Part shown: one piece after another, positions 13,492 to 14,179 of the stretch
Layout: each line of letters starts with the position of its first letter
How positions within the stretch are numbered: position 1 is the first letter of the stretch
Assembly: GCA_910580135.1 (NCBI GenBank)
Contig: CAJTXC010000023.1
Location: 1 to 14,179, forward strand
Direction of reading: 5' to 3'
Origin: an uncultured Bacilli bacterium
GTDB taxonomy: Bacteria; Bacillota_I; Bacilli_A; RF39; UBA660
DNA: 14,179 nt
Notes under the pieces: model-generated
Told to the model about the DNA's origin: nothing
The model's input: only the letters and a program-made list of their open reading frames with translations
Databases searched by the model: none
Made by a program: the position numbers and the translations under genes

Positions 13492-13529
13492 AAAAAAAGA
13501 AAATAATTAAAGATATTTAATTACTTTCT
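13491..13529 (-). terminator. Intrinsic terminator after hpf
   Basis: AGAAAGTAATTAAA (13529-13516) and TTTAATTATTTTCT (13511-13498) form a 14-bp stem with one G-U pair and loop TATC, followed by seven Ts (13497-13491). The stem is long although AT-rich. It separates hpf from secA transcripts at least in part. Confidence 0.75.
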
Positions 13530-13542
13530 ATTAAGTTTATTA

Positions 13543-14073
13543 TTAATTTGTCTCAATAATTCCGTAGTTACCATCTTTTCTTAGGTATAATACACATACT
13601 GAATCAGTATCAACGTTTTTAAATACGAAAAATGTATGTCCTAACATTTCCATTTGAAGTAACGCTTCTTCTTCATCCATTGGCTTCATATCAACTTGCT
13701 TTCTTTTTAAAACCTCAAAATGATCATCTTCAAAGTTATCTTCTAAATTCGTTTCAAAACTTTGAATTACGTTACGTTTGATTTTAGAATTGATCTTTGT
13801 TTTATTTTTTCTTATTTGTCTTTCTAATTTATCTACCGTAAGATCAATTGCGGCATATAAATCAGAGTGTGCTTCTTCACTTCTTAACGTATAATGCATT
13901 GCTGGTATTGTTATTTCAATTTTTTGTTCATTTCCGCGAACCTTAATCACCACGTTTGCATTAACGCTTTCTGTGTCATCAAAATACTTATCAAGCTTTC
14001 CAATCTTATCTTCTATATAAGATCTTATAGCTGATGTTATCTCTACCTTTTCACCACGAATGTTGTATTTCAT
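13543..14073 (-). CDS. hpf: Ribosome hibernation-promoting factor, long form
   Basis: The 176-residue protein is the long HPF that dimerises idle 70S ribosomes into 100S particles. Residues 1-100 are the S30AE ribosome-binding domain (MKYNIRGEKVEITSAIRSYI, then the KLDKYF helix and a basic C-terminal helix around RQIRKNKTKINSKIKR). A linker of about 25 acidic and mixed residues leads to the C-terminal dimerisation domain (about 123-176; KPMDEEEALLQMEMLGHTFFVF and the closing beta strands). Length and two-domain layout separate it from the short HPF and YfiA forms of gammaproteobacteria. AGGAGG (14088-14083) precedes ATG 14073, with an extended -10 promoter at 14097-14105. A terminator follows at 13491-13529. 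Its position upstream of secA is the usual Firmicutes order. Confidence 0.96.
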   Translation of the reverse strand: MKYNIRGEKVEITSAIRSYIEDKIGKLDKYFDDTESVNANVVIKVRGNEQKIEITIPAMHYTLRSEEAHSDLYAAIDLTVDKLERQIRKNKTKINSKIKRNVIQSFETNLEDNFEDDHFEVLKRKQVDMKPMDEEEALLQMEMLGHTFFVFKNVDTDSVCVLYLRKDGNYGIIETN

Positions 14074-14096
14074 TTTATCAATCCTCCTATGTTTAA

Positions 14097-14105
14097 ATTA
14101 TAACA
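14097..14105 (-). promoter_or_regulatory. Extended -10 promoter of hpf
   Basis: TGTTATAAT (14105-14097) is identical to the prfB extended -10 element, and both are preceded by TTA (TTATGTTATAAT). No good -35 is visible. The leader to the ATG at 14073 would be short (under 20 nt) but contains AGGAGG. Confidence 0.5.
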
Positions 14106-14111
14106 TAATAC

Positions 14112-14144
14112 GAAAACAAATGCTACTCATGAACAGTAGCATTT
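14112..14144 (-). terminator. Terminator of the gene upstream of hpf
   Basis: AAATGCTACT (14144-14135) and AGTAGCATTT (14127-14118) form a perfect 10-bp stem with loop GTTCATG, followed by GTTTTC (14117-14112), a modest T-run. The stop codon of the partial upstream gene lies inside the stem. Confidence 0.65.
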
Positions 14145-14179
14145 GCAACTTCTTTAACATTGATAGCTTGTAATCCCTT
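14123..14179 (-). CDS. C-terminal tail of an unidentified upstream gene
   Basis: Entering from the right edge, one minus-strand frame gives 18 codons (KGLQAINVKEVANATVHE) and ends at TAG 14125-14123, inside a terminator hairpin. Of the other two frames, one stops almost at once and the other runs through the hairpin and the hpf promoter, so this frame is the likely coding one. Too little remains to identify the product. In B. subtilis the competence gene comFC lies in this region, but the tail does not resemble a ComFC end. Confidence 0.4.
   Translation of the reverse strand, partial: KGLQAINVKEVANATVHE

Noticed and set aside
1..14179. CRISPR array, tRNA or rRNA genes, riboswitch
   Set aside because: No regularly spaced repeats, tRNA-like cloverleaf with CCA-end context, rRNA-like sequence or long structured leader was seen on either strand.

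Overview
The window comes from a low-GC Gram-positive bacterium (Firmicutes, class Bacilli or a close relative; possibly an uncultured gut lineage). The backbone order hpf - secA - prfB - YitT-family gene - ftsE - ftsX - cell-wall hydrolase closely matches the Bacillus subtilis order hpf-secA-prfB-yvjA-(cccB)-ftsE-ftsX. TGA is a true stop here: it ends one gene in an ATGA overlap, and the release factor 2 gene carries the classic TGA recoding site. This argues against the Mycoplasma code. Nearly all genes lie on the minus strand.

Layout, right to left in the direction of transcription. 14179-14112: last 18 codons of an unidentified gene and its terminator. 14105-13491: hpf (ribosome hibernation) with its promoter and terminator. 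13490-10917: secA (protein export motor) with its promoter and terminator. 10792-5769: a three-gene accessory block made of a short HTH-WYL regulator, a HAD phosphatase-phosphoribosyltransferase fusion, and a PfkB kinase-SIS isomerase fusion. 5724-5697: a terminator. 5664-766: a translationally tight group of prfB (with a programmed +1 frameshift), a YitT-family membrane protein, ftsE, ftsX and an M23 peptidase that is probably the hydrolase controlled by FtsEX. 756-481 on the plus strand: a small coiled-coil protein of unknown function, converging on the M23 gene over one shared hairpin. 286-1: the start of a secreted protein with an NPCBM-like carbohydrate-binding region, running off the left edge.

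The accessory block is the most interesting part. It interrupts the secA-prfB neighbourhood and is visibly more AT-rich than secA. A perfect 16-bp direct repeat flanks it: one copy is the last 16 bp of the secA end (stop codon and final codons), the other lies beyond the last accessory gene inside a terminator hairpin. The simplest reading is an insertion at the secA 3' end that kept an intact stop codon and left secA's old terminator on the far side. No integrase or transposase is present.

The two large accessory genes overlap by ATGA and join four sugar-phosphate or ribosyl-phosphate enzyme folds (HAD, PRTase, PfkB, SIS) in two polypeptides. Three of the folds are those used in nucleotide-heptose synthesis (SIS isomerase, PfkB kinase, HAD phosphatase). 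The combination, the WYL-type regulator and a 24-bp dyad beside the operon promoter suggest a regulated cassette making or salvaging a sugar- or ribose-based molecule. The substrate and purpose (metabolism, nucleotide signal, defence) cannot be read from the sequence.
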